DNA of 64,000 nucleotides. It comes from Prevotella koreensis. Its GTDB lineage: Bacteria > Bacteroidota > Bacteroidia > Bacteroidales > Bacteroidaceae. Location: NCBI RefSeq assembly GCF_003977605.1, contig NZ_RYYU01000001.1:685175-749174 (forward strand), written 5' to 3'. Made by a program: the position numbers and the translations under genes. Below are positions 1 through 6,765 of the stretch, in pieces (within the stretch, counting starts at the first letter, position 1; each line of letters begins with the position of its first letter). Below the pieces are notes generated by a model. The model saw only the letters and a program-made list of their open reading frames with translations. It did not search any database and was not told where the DNA came from.

Positions 1-513
1 TTGGAAAAACGCAAACAGACGCTTGAAGCCAAGTTACAGAACATACAGGACAGCATCGCCGAGCGCAAGGACGATGCTGTAGACTTCAAGATGATGGGTA
101 TCGACCATTTGTTCGTGGATGAGAGCCACCAATTTAAGAACCTGATGTTCAACACACGCCACGACCGTGTGTCGGGCTTGGGCAATCCTGATGGCTCACA
201 GCGAGCCTTGAACATGCTCTTTGCCATACGTACCATACAGGAGCGGTCGGGCAAGGATTTGGGAGCCACTTTCCTTTCAGGAACGACCATCAGCAACTCA
301 CTTACGGAGCTGTATCTGCTTTTCAAATACCTGCGCCCGCAGGCTTTGGAGAAGCAGGGTATCAACAGTTTCGACGCTTGGGCAGCCGTCTTTGCCAAGA
401 AGTCGACTGACTACGAGTTCTCCATCACAAACGACATCATTCAGAAAGAGCGGTTTAGGACCTTCATTAAGGTGCCGGAACTTGCCGCCTTCTATGCGGA
501 AGTATGGGAGTAG
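1..513 (+). pseudogene. Mobile-element helicase/methylase-like protein, left part, cut by an inserted element
   Basis: This is the middle of a very large DEAD-box/SNF2-like helicase of Bacteroidales conjugative transposons, often annotated as an N-6 DNA methylase or helicase. The 5' part lies outside the window. Seen here are a motif II core VDESHQFKN and a motif III SGTTISNSLTELYLLFKYL. The host frame runs to TAT GCG GA at 493-500; after that the residues VWE and a stop at 511-513 come from the inserted element. The remainder of the protein resumes in the same phase at 17105, so this is one gene split by integration. Such proteins are assumed to help transfer or maintenance of the element; their biochemical role is not settled. 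Confidence 0.85.
493..500 (+). other. Left attachment site (attL core TATGCGGA)
   Basis: This is the left copy of the 8-bp direct repeat at the element boundary. Preceding bases are TTC here and TTT at the right copy, a mismatch of the kind left by CTnDOT-type recombinases that tolerate differences in the crossover region. The following 257 bases up to the first integrase hold no gene; an int promoter with a TAATTTTG box (750-757) lies at the end of that stretch. Confidence 0.75.
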
Positions 514-770
514 AAAGCAGGAAATGGTACAAAACTCATATCTGACTGACACACAGTGGGTATTGCTTGTTTCTTCATTGGGTTGCATCATAGAAAATGG
601 GCAGAAAATGGAGCGAAAAGGAGGGAGTTCAGTTACCAAATCGTTCGACAAACGATGAAAGGAAAAGGATAGCTGAAAATGGTAACTAAAACGGTGTTTT
701 CTCTTTCATTATCAATGTTTTGCATCGCTCAAAGTTCCTCGAAGAAGTGTAATTTTGCAAGCAAAAAACA

Positions 771-2024
771 ATGGAAAAAGAAAAAATGAAGCTGCTTTTC
801 TACCTCAAAAGAGGTACGCAGGACAAAAACGGAAAAAGTCCCGTTATGGGACGCATCAGCGTTGGTCGTTCAATGGTTCAGTTCAGTTGCAAATGTGCCT
901 GTACCCCAAAGCTTTGGGATAGTCGCAAACAGCGACTTGTGGGAAAGAGTTCCGAAGCCGTATCAGTGAACAGGGAACTTGACCGACTGCAAGTAAGCAT
1001 CCATCAAGTTTATGAATCGCTTTCGGGCAAGTTGAACAACACTGTTACGGCAGGGCAGGTAAGGGAACTTGTATTCGGGTTAAACAGCGAGTCGCAGGGG
1101 CTGCTTCATCATACAGACGAGTATATCGACCGCTTCCGTGAGCGAGTGGGCATAGACCGCAGCGAAAGAAGATTGAAATGTCTGCTACTCTTCCGCAAGC
1201 ATCTGTCTGAATTTCTGAGATGCCGCTACCATGTGGACGATATTACCGTGCAAAAAGCCGATACAGCCCTTATCAAGGACTTGGAGGAGTATTTTGCCAA
1301 AGAAAAGGGGTTTAAACTCAACACTTCGGCTGGTTATCTTACTATGCTGGCATCCCTGCTCAAAGACCTGCACAAACGGCACATCATAGACACCTATCCT
1401 TTCATCGCTCACTCTATCCGCTGGGACGTGGGTACACCCCGATACATCACAAGGGAGGAAGTAAACAGGGTAGCGGCATTAAGCGATAACGAACTGCAAG
1501 GCTACGAGCAGGTATCAAGGGATATGTTTCTCTTTTCGTGCTATACCGGTCTTTCCTATACGGATGTGTACCACCTCACGGCAGAGCATATCATCCACGA
1601 GTCCGATATGGATTGGATACGCAAGCCGAGAGTGAAGACGGGCAACCTATGCCACATTCCGCTATTGCCCGAAGCGTCCGCCATCATCGAGCGGTACAGG
1701 GGTATCCATACAAGGGCGTTCCGTCACGAACCGCCCAAAGGGTATCTGCTGCCCATACCGGGCTGCGATACGGTGAACATACACCTCAAAAAGATAGCAC
1801 GGCTTTGCGGTATTCAGAAAACGCTGACTTTTCACATGGCAAGGCATACCTTCGCATCGCAGATGACGCTTTCAGAAGGCGTGTCTATCGAAAGCGTATC
1901 GAAAATGCTCGGACACAGCCAAATAAAGACCACACAAGTGTATGCGGAGACTTCTCCAGAGCGTATTTTTCGGGATGTAGAGAGGATTATTCCTCTCATT
2001 GCACAATATCGTCTGACTAACTAG
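771..2024 (+). CDS. Tyrosine recombinase/integrase, first of a tandem pair
   Basis: This 417-residue site-specific recombinase is expected to integrate and excise the element. It has an N-terminal SAM-like core-binding region and a C-terminal catalytic domain. Visible catalytic residues are H355 and R358 in HMARHTFA, H382 in LGHSQ and the nucleophile Y391. The usual first arginine is Ser262 (TGLSYTDV), the same kind of substitution known for IntDOT of CTnDOT. Met6 at 786 is an alternative start. The second integrase begins 40 bases downstream, so the two are probably co-transcribed. Position beside attL fits an element integrase. I am sure of the family, less sure which of the two does the integration. 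Confidence 0.93.
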   Translation: MEKEKMKLLFYLKRGTQDKNGKSPVMGRISVGRSMVQFSCKCACTPKLWDSRKQRLVGKSSEAVSVNRELDRLQVSIHQVYESLSGKLNNTVTAGQVRELVFGLNSESQGLLHHTDEYIDRFRERVGIDRSERRLKCLLLFRKHLSEFLRCRYHVDDITVQKADTALIKDLEEYFAKEKGFKLNTSAGYLTMLASLLKDLHKRHIIDTYPFIAHSIRWDVGTPRYITREEVNRVAALSDNELQGYEQVSRDMFLFSCYTGLSYTDVYHLTAEHIIHESDMDWIRKPRVKTGNLCHIPLLPEASAIIERYRGIHTRAFRHEPPKGYLLPIPGCDTVNIHLKKIARLCGIQKTLTFHMARHTFASQMTLSEGVSIESVSKMLGHSQIKTTQVYAETSPERIFRDVERIIPLIAQYRLTN

Positions 2025-2064
2025 AAATTATAAGGAATACAAACGATAAAACATACATGGAAAA

Positions 2065-3384
2065 ATGAAAAGTACATTTTCAATTCTATTCTATATAGAC
2101 AGAAGCAAGACAAATGAGAATAACGAGTGCATTATACGCTGCCGTATCACCTGCAACGGTGCGTCTGCTTCATTCTCAACAGGATTGCACACCTCTCCCG
2201 TTGATTGGCAATCAAAGATAGGACGTATAAAAGTGGCAGCTAACAGAGCGAATGGTGTCAATCATCAACTGGACTCAATAGATAAACGACTTCACGCACT
2301 CTATGAACTCACGTTAAGAGAAGAGAACTACATCACGGCAGAATATCTTAAGGAGCAGTTCCTGCATCAAGGCAAACCTACCCCATCACTCATAGAGCTT
2401 TACCAAGCTGTCTGCGAAAGTAAGGAGGAATTGCAGGGTAAGACTATAGGAAAGGCTACCGTCAGGGCTTTTAGGGACAGCAGGAAGAGCTTTGTACAAT
2501 TTCTGAAAACAAGGGGAAATGAGGACTGTCTTCCCAAAGAAGCCGACAAGGACCTCATAGAAAGCTACCGTCTGTTCATGCTTAGGGACTTAGGAAACAA
2601 GGAGAGCACCGTCTCCAACCGTCTGCGCCACCTGCATCAGGTCATTAGAAAGGCACAGCAGGAGCGGTATATCCATGCAGACCCTTTTGAACTGATAGAC
2701 ATTGAAACGCCCACCTACGAGCGCAATGCCCTCACTTCTGACGATTTACACAAACTTCTCTCATATCGCCCTCATCGCTCGGTGGACAACCATTGCAGGC
2801 TCATCTTCCTTTTGGGCTGTTTCACGGGGCTGGCATTCTCAGACTTGAAGAAACTCCGAATGGACGATGTTTATACATTCGGGGATGGGCGTAGGTACAT
2901 ATCGCTCTGTCGCACAAAGACACAGAACAGGAGCATTGTCCCCTTATTGCCCATTGCCGAAGAGATACTCACCATTGTCAGCGACGGACGAAAGGAGGGT
3001 TTGCTCTTTCGTGAGTTCCCCACGAATAGCCATTTCAACCGCAAGATAAGGGACATCATCATCAAGGCAGGACTCCCACCTCATACCGAAGCCACCTCGC
3101 ATACGGCACGACATACCTTTGCGACAACTATCTGCTTGGAGAACGGCTTGCCGATAGAAACCGTCAGTAAAATGCTCGGACACCGTTTCATTTCCACCAC
3201 CGAACTCTACGCAAAGGTCAGCAAGAGTAAGATTGCCCGTGAGATGCAGCCACTCATGGGCAGCAATATCACAAGGAAACTTAGAGAGGCTTTGCGTGTC
3301 TGCCCGCCAAAAAAGCCAAGCGGAGAGCAAGCAGTTTTTCCTTTGGCTGCAAAGCAACCATCATTGAATATCAACGCTAAATGA
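2065..3384 (+). CDS. Tyrosine recombinase/integrase, second of a tandem pair
   Basis: This is a 439-residue tyrosine recombinase of the Bacteroidales phage-integrase SAM-like type. Catalytic residues visible are H346 and R349 in SHTARHTFA, H373 in LGHRF and Y382 in TTELYAKV. The first catalytic arginine is replaced by Ala257 (TGLAFSDL). It lies 40 bases after the first integrase, and its stop overlaps the start of the next gene by 4 bases, which indicates an operon int-int-DUF1896. Tandem integrases are common in this order, and some elements need both for recombination. Whether both are needed here is not visible. Confidence 0.93.
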   Translation: MKSTFSILFYIDRSKTNENNECIIRCRITCNGASASFSTGLHTSPVDWQSKIGRIKVAANRANGVNHQLDSIDKRLHALYELTLREENYITAEYLKEQFLHQGKPTPSLIELYQAVCESKEELQGKTIGKATVRAFRDSRKSFVQFLKTRGNEDCLPKEADKDLIESYRLFMLRDLGNKESTVSNRLRHLHQVIRKAQQERYIHADPFELIDIETPTYERNALTSDDLHKLLSYRPHRSVDNHCRLIFLLGCFTGLAFSDLKKLRMDDVYTFGDGRRYISLCRTKTQNRSIVPLLPIAEEILTIVSDGRKEGLLFREFPTNSHFNRKIRDIIIKAGLPPHTEATSHTARHTFATTICLENGLPIETVSKMLGHRFISTTELYAKVSKSKIAREMQPLMGSNITRKLREALRVCPPKKPSGEQAVFPLAAKQPSLNINAK

Positions 3385-3884
3385 AGATGAAGATAAAAAT
3401 GAAACAGCACAACAAACAGGAACTTTCCTACTTTCGGTTGAAATTAAGAAGTTATATGAGTGAGCATCACCCCGAAAGATTGCACGACACGGAGTTTATC
3501 ACCACACGAGCAGACATGGCTCTCACTGCTTACTGCGATGCAGTGGCACAAGGCTTCACGCACCTCGAAGCAGAGAACATAGCAAGTGAGGTATTGTATC
3601 AAGGCTTGCACTTTTCCAAGTACGACACGCTTGTTTCTGTCTTGGAGAACGAGTTTGAGGGGGAACTGCCTGCACCACTCCCTGAGAAGCTTGCACCCAT
3701 ATTGTTGTCGAACAAGGCTGTTCAAGCCACATTCGACAAATTCGGTTTGACGGACACATTTGCCGCAAGCGGACAATACGACCGTCTTTACACCGAACTC
3801 ACAGGCACGATAGTGCTGCTCATTGAGAGCAATAATCTGCCGACAGTCAGACTGACGGAGGAAGCAAGCCCGAAGGCGTTGTAA
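3381..3884 (+). CDS. DUF1896 family protein
   Basis: This 167-residue protein carries features I associate with DUF1896, including the runs LSYFRLKLRSYM, DTEFITTRADMALTAY and GTIVLLIESN. No signal peptide or membrane segment is visible, so it should be cytoplasmic. Its function is unknown. In related conjugative elements DUF1896 genes usually follow the giant helicase gene; here it follows two integrases, overlapping the second by ATGA. Lys/Met codons at the start give several possible initiators (3381, 3387, 3399). Confidence 0.8.
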   Translation: MKMKIKMKQHNKQELSYFRLKLRSYMSEHHPERLHDTEFITTRADMALTAYCDAVAQGFTHLEAENIASEVLYQGLHFSKYDTLVSVLENEFEGELPAPLPEKLAPILLSNKAVQATFDKFGLTDTFAASGQYDRLYTELTGTIVLLIESNNLPTVRLTEEASPKAL

Positions 3885-3967
3885 GCAAAGGCGCACGCAA
3901 AGTCCCTGATGCCGTTTCTTATCGTGCAAAGGTACAACGGCAGCCTGTCTGCCCTGACAAGGTCGAG

Positions 3968-4007
3968 TCCTGCGGATGGAGAGAAGAATCTCCACCGCAG
4001 GATTTTT
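3968..4007 (+). terminator. Rho-independent terminator after the int operon
   Basis: TCCTGCGG (3968-3975) pairs with CCGCAGGA (3995-4002) and GGAGA (3978-3982) with TCTCC (3989-3993), separated by small internal loops, followed by TTTTT. It lies about 85 bases after the DUF1896 stop and would end the int-int-DUF1896 transcript. Confidence 0.8.
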
Positions 4008-4169
4008 CTTTTTCAAGGCAGTATTGCCATTTTCTATATTCGTGCGGTCGTATTCATCTCTCCCAACCTTGCAGGGCTGGGCTGCCGTAGAGAGCATTGG
4101 CACGACAAGAATACGGCATACTCAGGCTCTTTGGACGCAAGGCGTAACAACCAACAACAGATAGGACTG

Positions 4170-4320
4170 ACGATAATACGGACAATCTGTTGTTTGTACA
4201 ATTTGTTGTCATGACTATCTGTTGTCAAAACTATATATCGTCAAAATAATCTATTGATAAAACTATCTATCGACACTTCGATATCTCGATTTGTCGAACT
4301 ATCGAATTATTGATAAAACA
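4170..4320 (+). repeat. Degenerate iteron-like direct repeats
   Basis: The gap 3885-4546 has no convincing gene. In its middle is a run of short related A+T-rich units, for example CAATTTGTTGTCATGA, CTATCTGTTGTCAAAA and CTATATATCGTCAAAA, followed by looser copies ending in ATTGATAAAAC. Spacing is roughly 14 to 18 bases. Such arrays can be binding sites for recombinase arms, excisionase or a replication protein; which applies here cannot be told from sequence. Confidence 0.55.
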
Positions 4321-4435
4321 ACAAAATAATAAAAGGAACGAGCTGGCACCTCATCTCATTACCGCAATAACACAGATGGATCTCCTTTGGTCTTTTCTCT
4401 TGTTTTCTCTCTATTTCCCTGCTTATCCTCATTTC

Positions 4436-4466
4436 TTGCAGCGGTGCTTCCGAGGGTTTACTTTTG
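4436..4466 (+). promoter_or_regulatory. Promoter of the HTH/DUF3408 genes
   Basis: A TACTTTTG box (4459-4466) matches the Bacteroidetes -7 consensus TAnnTTTG, with a TTG at about 4436-4438, 20 bases upstream, as -33 element. The first HTH gene starts about 80 bases downstream. Confidence 0.5.
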
Positions 4467-4546
4467 CACTTGATAAGTACGGCAATGGACTGCATAACAG
4501 TTTGTTTGCCGAGTAACAATAAAGTAATCAAAACAAAATTAAGGCA

Positions 4547-4816
4547 ATGAAACTCATTATCATCGACCGCAAAGCGTGGGAGCGACACCACTCTGAATTT
4601 GCAGACTTTATCCACAGTATCGAACAACTCATCGGCAATCCGCCTGAAACGGACGAATGGCTTGACAACGAAGCCGTGTGCAAGCGTTTGAGCATCAGCA
4701 AACGTACCCTGCAATCATACAGAGATACGGGAAAAATCCCTTTCTCAATGATTGGACACAAGTGCTATTACAAGGAGAGCGACATCACGGAGTTATTGAA
4801 CGCAAACAATGAATGA
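4547..4816 (+). CDS. Helix-turn-helix DNA-binding protein, excisionase-like
   Basis: This 89-residue protein has a MerR/excisionase-type winged helix in its C-terminal half (WLDNEAVCKRLSISKRTLQ, then a wing and Y-KESDITELL). The N-terminal half is a short helical segment. Proteins of this kind direct excision or control mobilization genes in Bacteroidales elements. It is followed after 3 bases by a second, related HTH gene, so the two are likely co-expressed. The role as excisionase is inference from size, fold and position. Confidence 0.75.
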   Translation: MKLIIIDRKAWERHHSEFADFIHSIEQLIGNPPETDEWLDNEAVCKRLSISKRTLQSYRDTGKIPFSMIGHKCYYKESDITELLNANNE

Positions 4817-4819
4817 ACT

Positions 4820-5134
4820 ATGGCGGAGAATGAAATCATTACGCAGGAAGACCCTCAGATGCAGTTGTTTTCACAACTGATGGAAGGAATATTGAAGAAA
4901 TTGGAGCGTTATTGCGCCACAGCCCGTCCGATGTTGGGCGGAGAGGTTTACCTCACTGGCGAGGAGGTTTGCAGCCAATTACGGCTCAGCACACGCACGC
5001 TCCAAGAGTACAGAAATGCAGGAACACTTCCTTTCTACAAAATCGGAGGGAAGATACTTTACAAGCAGAGCGACATACAGACAATGCTTGAAAGGCATTA
5101 TAACGCAATACCCAAGAAATTATGGCAAGAATAG
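4820..5134 (+). CDS. Second helix-turn-helix DNA-binding protein, excisionase-like
   Basis: This 104-residue paralogue of the preceding gene has the same layout. The core is EEVCSQLRLSTRTLQEYRNA followed by LPFYKIGGKILYKQSDIQ. Paired HTH_17-type genes are usual in CTnDOT-like excision or mobilization modules. It overlaps the next gene by 13 bases, indicating translational coupling. It lacks any enzymatic motif. Confidence 0.75.
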   Translation: MAENEIITQEDPQMQLFSQLMEGILKKLERYCATARPMLGGEVYLTGEEVCSQLRLSTRTLQEYRNAGTLPFYKIGGKILYKQSDIQTMLERHYNAIPKKLWQE

Positions 5135-5628
5135 ATGAACAAAGGAAACAACGTCTGGAACAAGCCCTTCGAGATATGGGCAATTATGGCGTTAAGCTCC
5201 GCAAGCCCGAAGAATTGCCCGATTTTGACCAGCCGATAGATTATGAGGAGGAAAAGAAAAGATTTGAGCCTGTTAAAGTTGAGGAACAAAATGACAAGAA
5301 GAGTCACGAGGACTATTCTCAACCGTCCTATCAAGAAACAGAGTTGTCACCAACGGAAAGGGCTACTTCTACCGAAGAGAATCATCAACGAATGGGAAAA
5401 ACAAAGGACAGGAAGCAATTATCCGAGTTTCAGGGGAAATATCTCCAGCCCTTTCGCAACAGCCACCGCAAAGCCGTGTATGTATCAGAGGAAACTCAAC
5501 GAAAGTTGGACTTCGTGGTGAGGAAAATCGGTGAGCAGGGAGCAAGCGTTTCAGGATATGTGGAGCAGGTGCTTCGAGAACATCTCGACCAATACAAAGA
5601 TGATGTGGAAAGATGGCGGAAACTCTGA
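5122..5628 (+). CDS. DUF3408 protein, possible ribbon-helix-helix DNA-binding protein
   Basis: This 168-residue protein has a charged, disordered N-terminal two thirds and a conserved C-terminal block (HRKAVYVSEETQRKLDFVV, then SGYVEQVLREHLDQY) characteristic of DUF3408. That block resembles ribbon-helix-helix DNA-binding folds with AVYV as the strand. DUF3408 genes are found beside mobilization and transfer genes in Bacteroidales elements. Just downstream is the oriT-like hairpin, so binding there is plausible. The function is otherwise unknown. Confidence 0.78.
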   Translation: MARIDEQRKQRLEQALRDMGNYGVKLRKPEELPDFDQPIDYEEEKKRFEPVKVEEQNDKKSHEDYSQPSYQETELSPTERATSTEENHQRMGKTKDRKQLSEFQGKYLQPFRNSHRKAVYVSEETQRKLDFVVRKIGEQGASVSGYVEQVLREHLDQYKDDVERWRKL

Positions 5629-5723
5629 AGTACTGCATTCCTCGAATGCAAGCCTACGCTGAGTTACTGTATTCAATGAATGCAGTAACACGGCATGGGC
5701 TTATAATCCCATTTTCTACATCA

Positions 5724-5789
5724 GCAAGGTGTGTCTTTGTGACACAAACTGCCGTTTGTCCCACAAAGACCCTTGCCCCGAAAGGGGGA
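5724..5789 (+). other. Candidate oriT: long compound hairpin
   Basis: In the 207-base gap before the MobC-like gene, three inverted repeats nest. GCAAGG (5724-5729) pairs with CCTTGC (5771-5776), GTCTTTGTG (5733-5741) with CACAAAGAC (5762-5770), and ACAAAC (5744-5749) with GTTTGT (5754-5759) around a 4-base loop. A second small hairpin, CCCC-GAAA-GGGG, follows at about 5776-5789. Position beside mob genes and this symmetry suggest an origin of transfer; no nick site can be assigned. Confidence 0.55.
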
Positions 5790-5835
5790 ATAAATCACTC
5801 CAAAGTCGTAATTAGAGAAACGAAAACAAGAGAAT

Positions 5836-6279
5836 ATGGCAAGTGATAATTCAAGGAAAAGAGTACCCCAAAGGTATGGTGATATGCCCGACAAGTGGGA
5901 CGACTGGCACGTCCGCCTGCCCGACCCGAAAGACCAACTTCGGGTGATAGACCTCTATCACAAGTCAGGCTCAAAGTCCAAGTCAGAGTTCGTGCGTGCA
6001 AGGTTATTAGGAGAGCATTTTAAGGTGATAACGGTGGACAAGTCCGCTGTGGAGTATTACCGTAAGCTCTCCGAACTCACTGCCGAAGTCCATAAAATTG
6101 GAGTGAACTATAATCAGGTGGTGCGCTTTCTCCACATCACCGAGAGGGAAACAATGACACAAACCCTGTTGCAGGAGCTTATCCGCTTGACAAAAGAACT
6201 CACCGCCCTACAAGAGAAGGCGGTGAGTTTGACGATTGATTATCGAGAGAGGGATGATAAATGTCCGACTCCATTATAA
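5836..6279 (+). CDS. MobC-like relaxosome accessory protein
   Basis: This 147-residue protein resembles the small mobilization proteins called MobA or MobC in Bacteroidales elements. There is a DNA-binding N-terminal part (WHVRLPDPKDQLRVIDLY, SKSEFVRARLLGE) and a C-terminal helical part with the typical IGVNYNQVVRFLH. Such proteins open or bend DNA at oriT for a relaxase. The relaxase gene that normally follows is absent; instead the last bases overlap the end of a minus-strand cargo gene by 6 bases. The protein may act with a relaxase encoded elsewhere. Confidence 0.78.
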   Translation: MASDNSRKRVPQRYGDMPDKWDDWHVRLPDPKDQLRVIDLYHKSGSKSKSEFVRARLLGEHFKVITVDKSAVEYYRKLSELTAEVHKIGVNYNQVVRFLHITERETMTQTLLQELIRLTKELTALQEKAVSLTIDYRERDDKCPTPL

Positions 6280-6765
6280 TTCCCCAAGCATTTTTTGTAG
6301 GAGATTACCAGATGAGTGTACTATTTGAAAGTCTACAGTTTGGGTTTCCACTGATTTTATTTCGGCTGACTTAAAACGACAGAGGGCTTCCTGACGTTCC
6401 AAAGTGTCACGTACGATAAAAAGGTCTCGTAGCTGCCCTGCGAACGTTCCATAGGGCGATTGCAGATAAATTATTTGTCCGTTTATATTTTCGAGATGTT
6501 TGTTCTCGAATCGAAGCAAGATGGCTATCTCTATGCTGTCGGTTGGAGTGTTATTTATTTCACGCACAGTAGCCGTTCCATAATAAACCTGCTTGTAGGG
6601 CAGGAAATAGGCTACAGCAAAAAGGCAGAGTAACACCATTCCGATGGCGGTAATGCCATAACGGATAAGCGAGGAGGGTATCTGTCCCACGATACTACGA
6701 ACTTTTTCGCTACGCAGTTCAAAGCTCCGTTCTGGTTTCTTTTCTTCTTTCATATTAGTTGCCAA
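6274..6765 (-). CDS. Short membrane-fusion-like protein of the peptide exporter
   Basis: This 163-residue protein has a charged cytoplasmic N-terminus, one membrane segment at about residues 36-56 (ITAIGMVLLCLFAVAYFLPY) and a periplasmic beta-rich part (VYYGTATVREIN, GQIIYLQSPYGTFAGQL). It begins inside the end of the exporter gene (11-base overlap). HlyD-type membrane fusion proteins usually have about 400 residues with a long coiled coil, which is missing here. It is best read as a minimal adaptor for the C39 exporter. It could also be a truncated HlyD; the intact start, coupling and stop favour a functional short form. Confidence 0.6.
   Translation of the reverse strand: MATNMKEEKKPERSFELRSEKVRSIVGQIPSSLIRYGITAIGMVLLCLFAVAYFLPYKQVYYGTATVREINNTPTDSIEIAILLRFENKHLENINGQIIYLQSPYGTFAGQLRDLFIVRDTLERQEALCRFKSAEIKSVETQTVDFQIVHSSGNLLQKMLGEL

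Noticed and set aside
3909..4228. Overlapping open frames of 60-100 codons on both strands after the DUF1896 gene
   Set aside because: They run through a terminator hairpin and the repeat array, have no family features, and no plausible start context.
5613..5846. Open frame of 77 codons across the oriT-like region
   Set aside because: It is created by the hairpin sequence and overlaps both neighbouring genes; composition is not protein-like.
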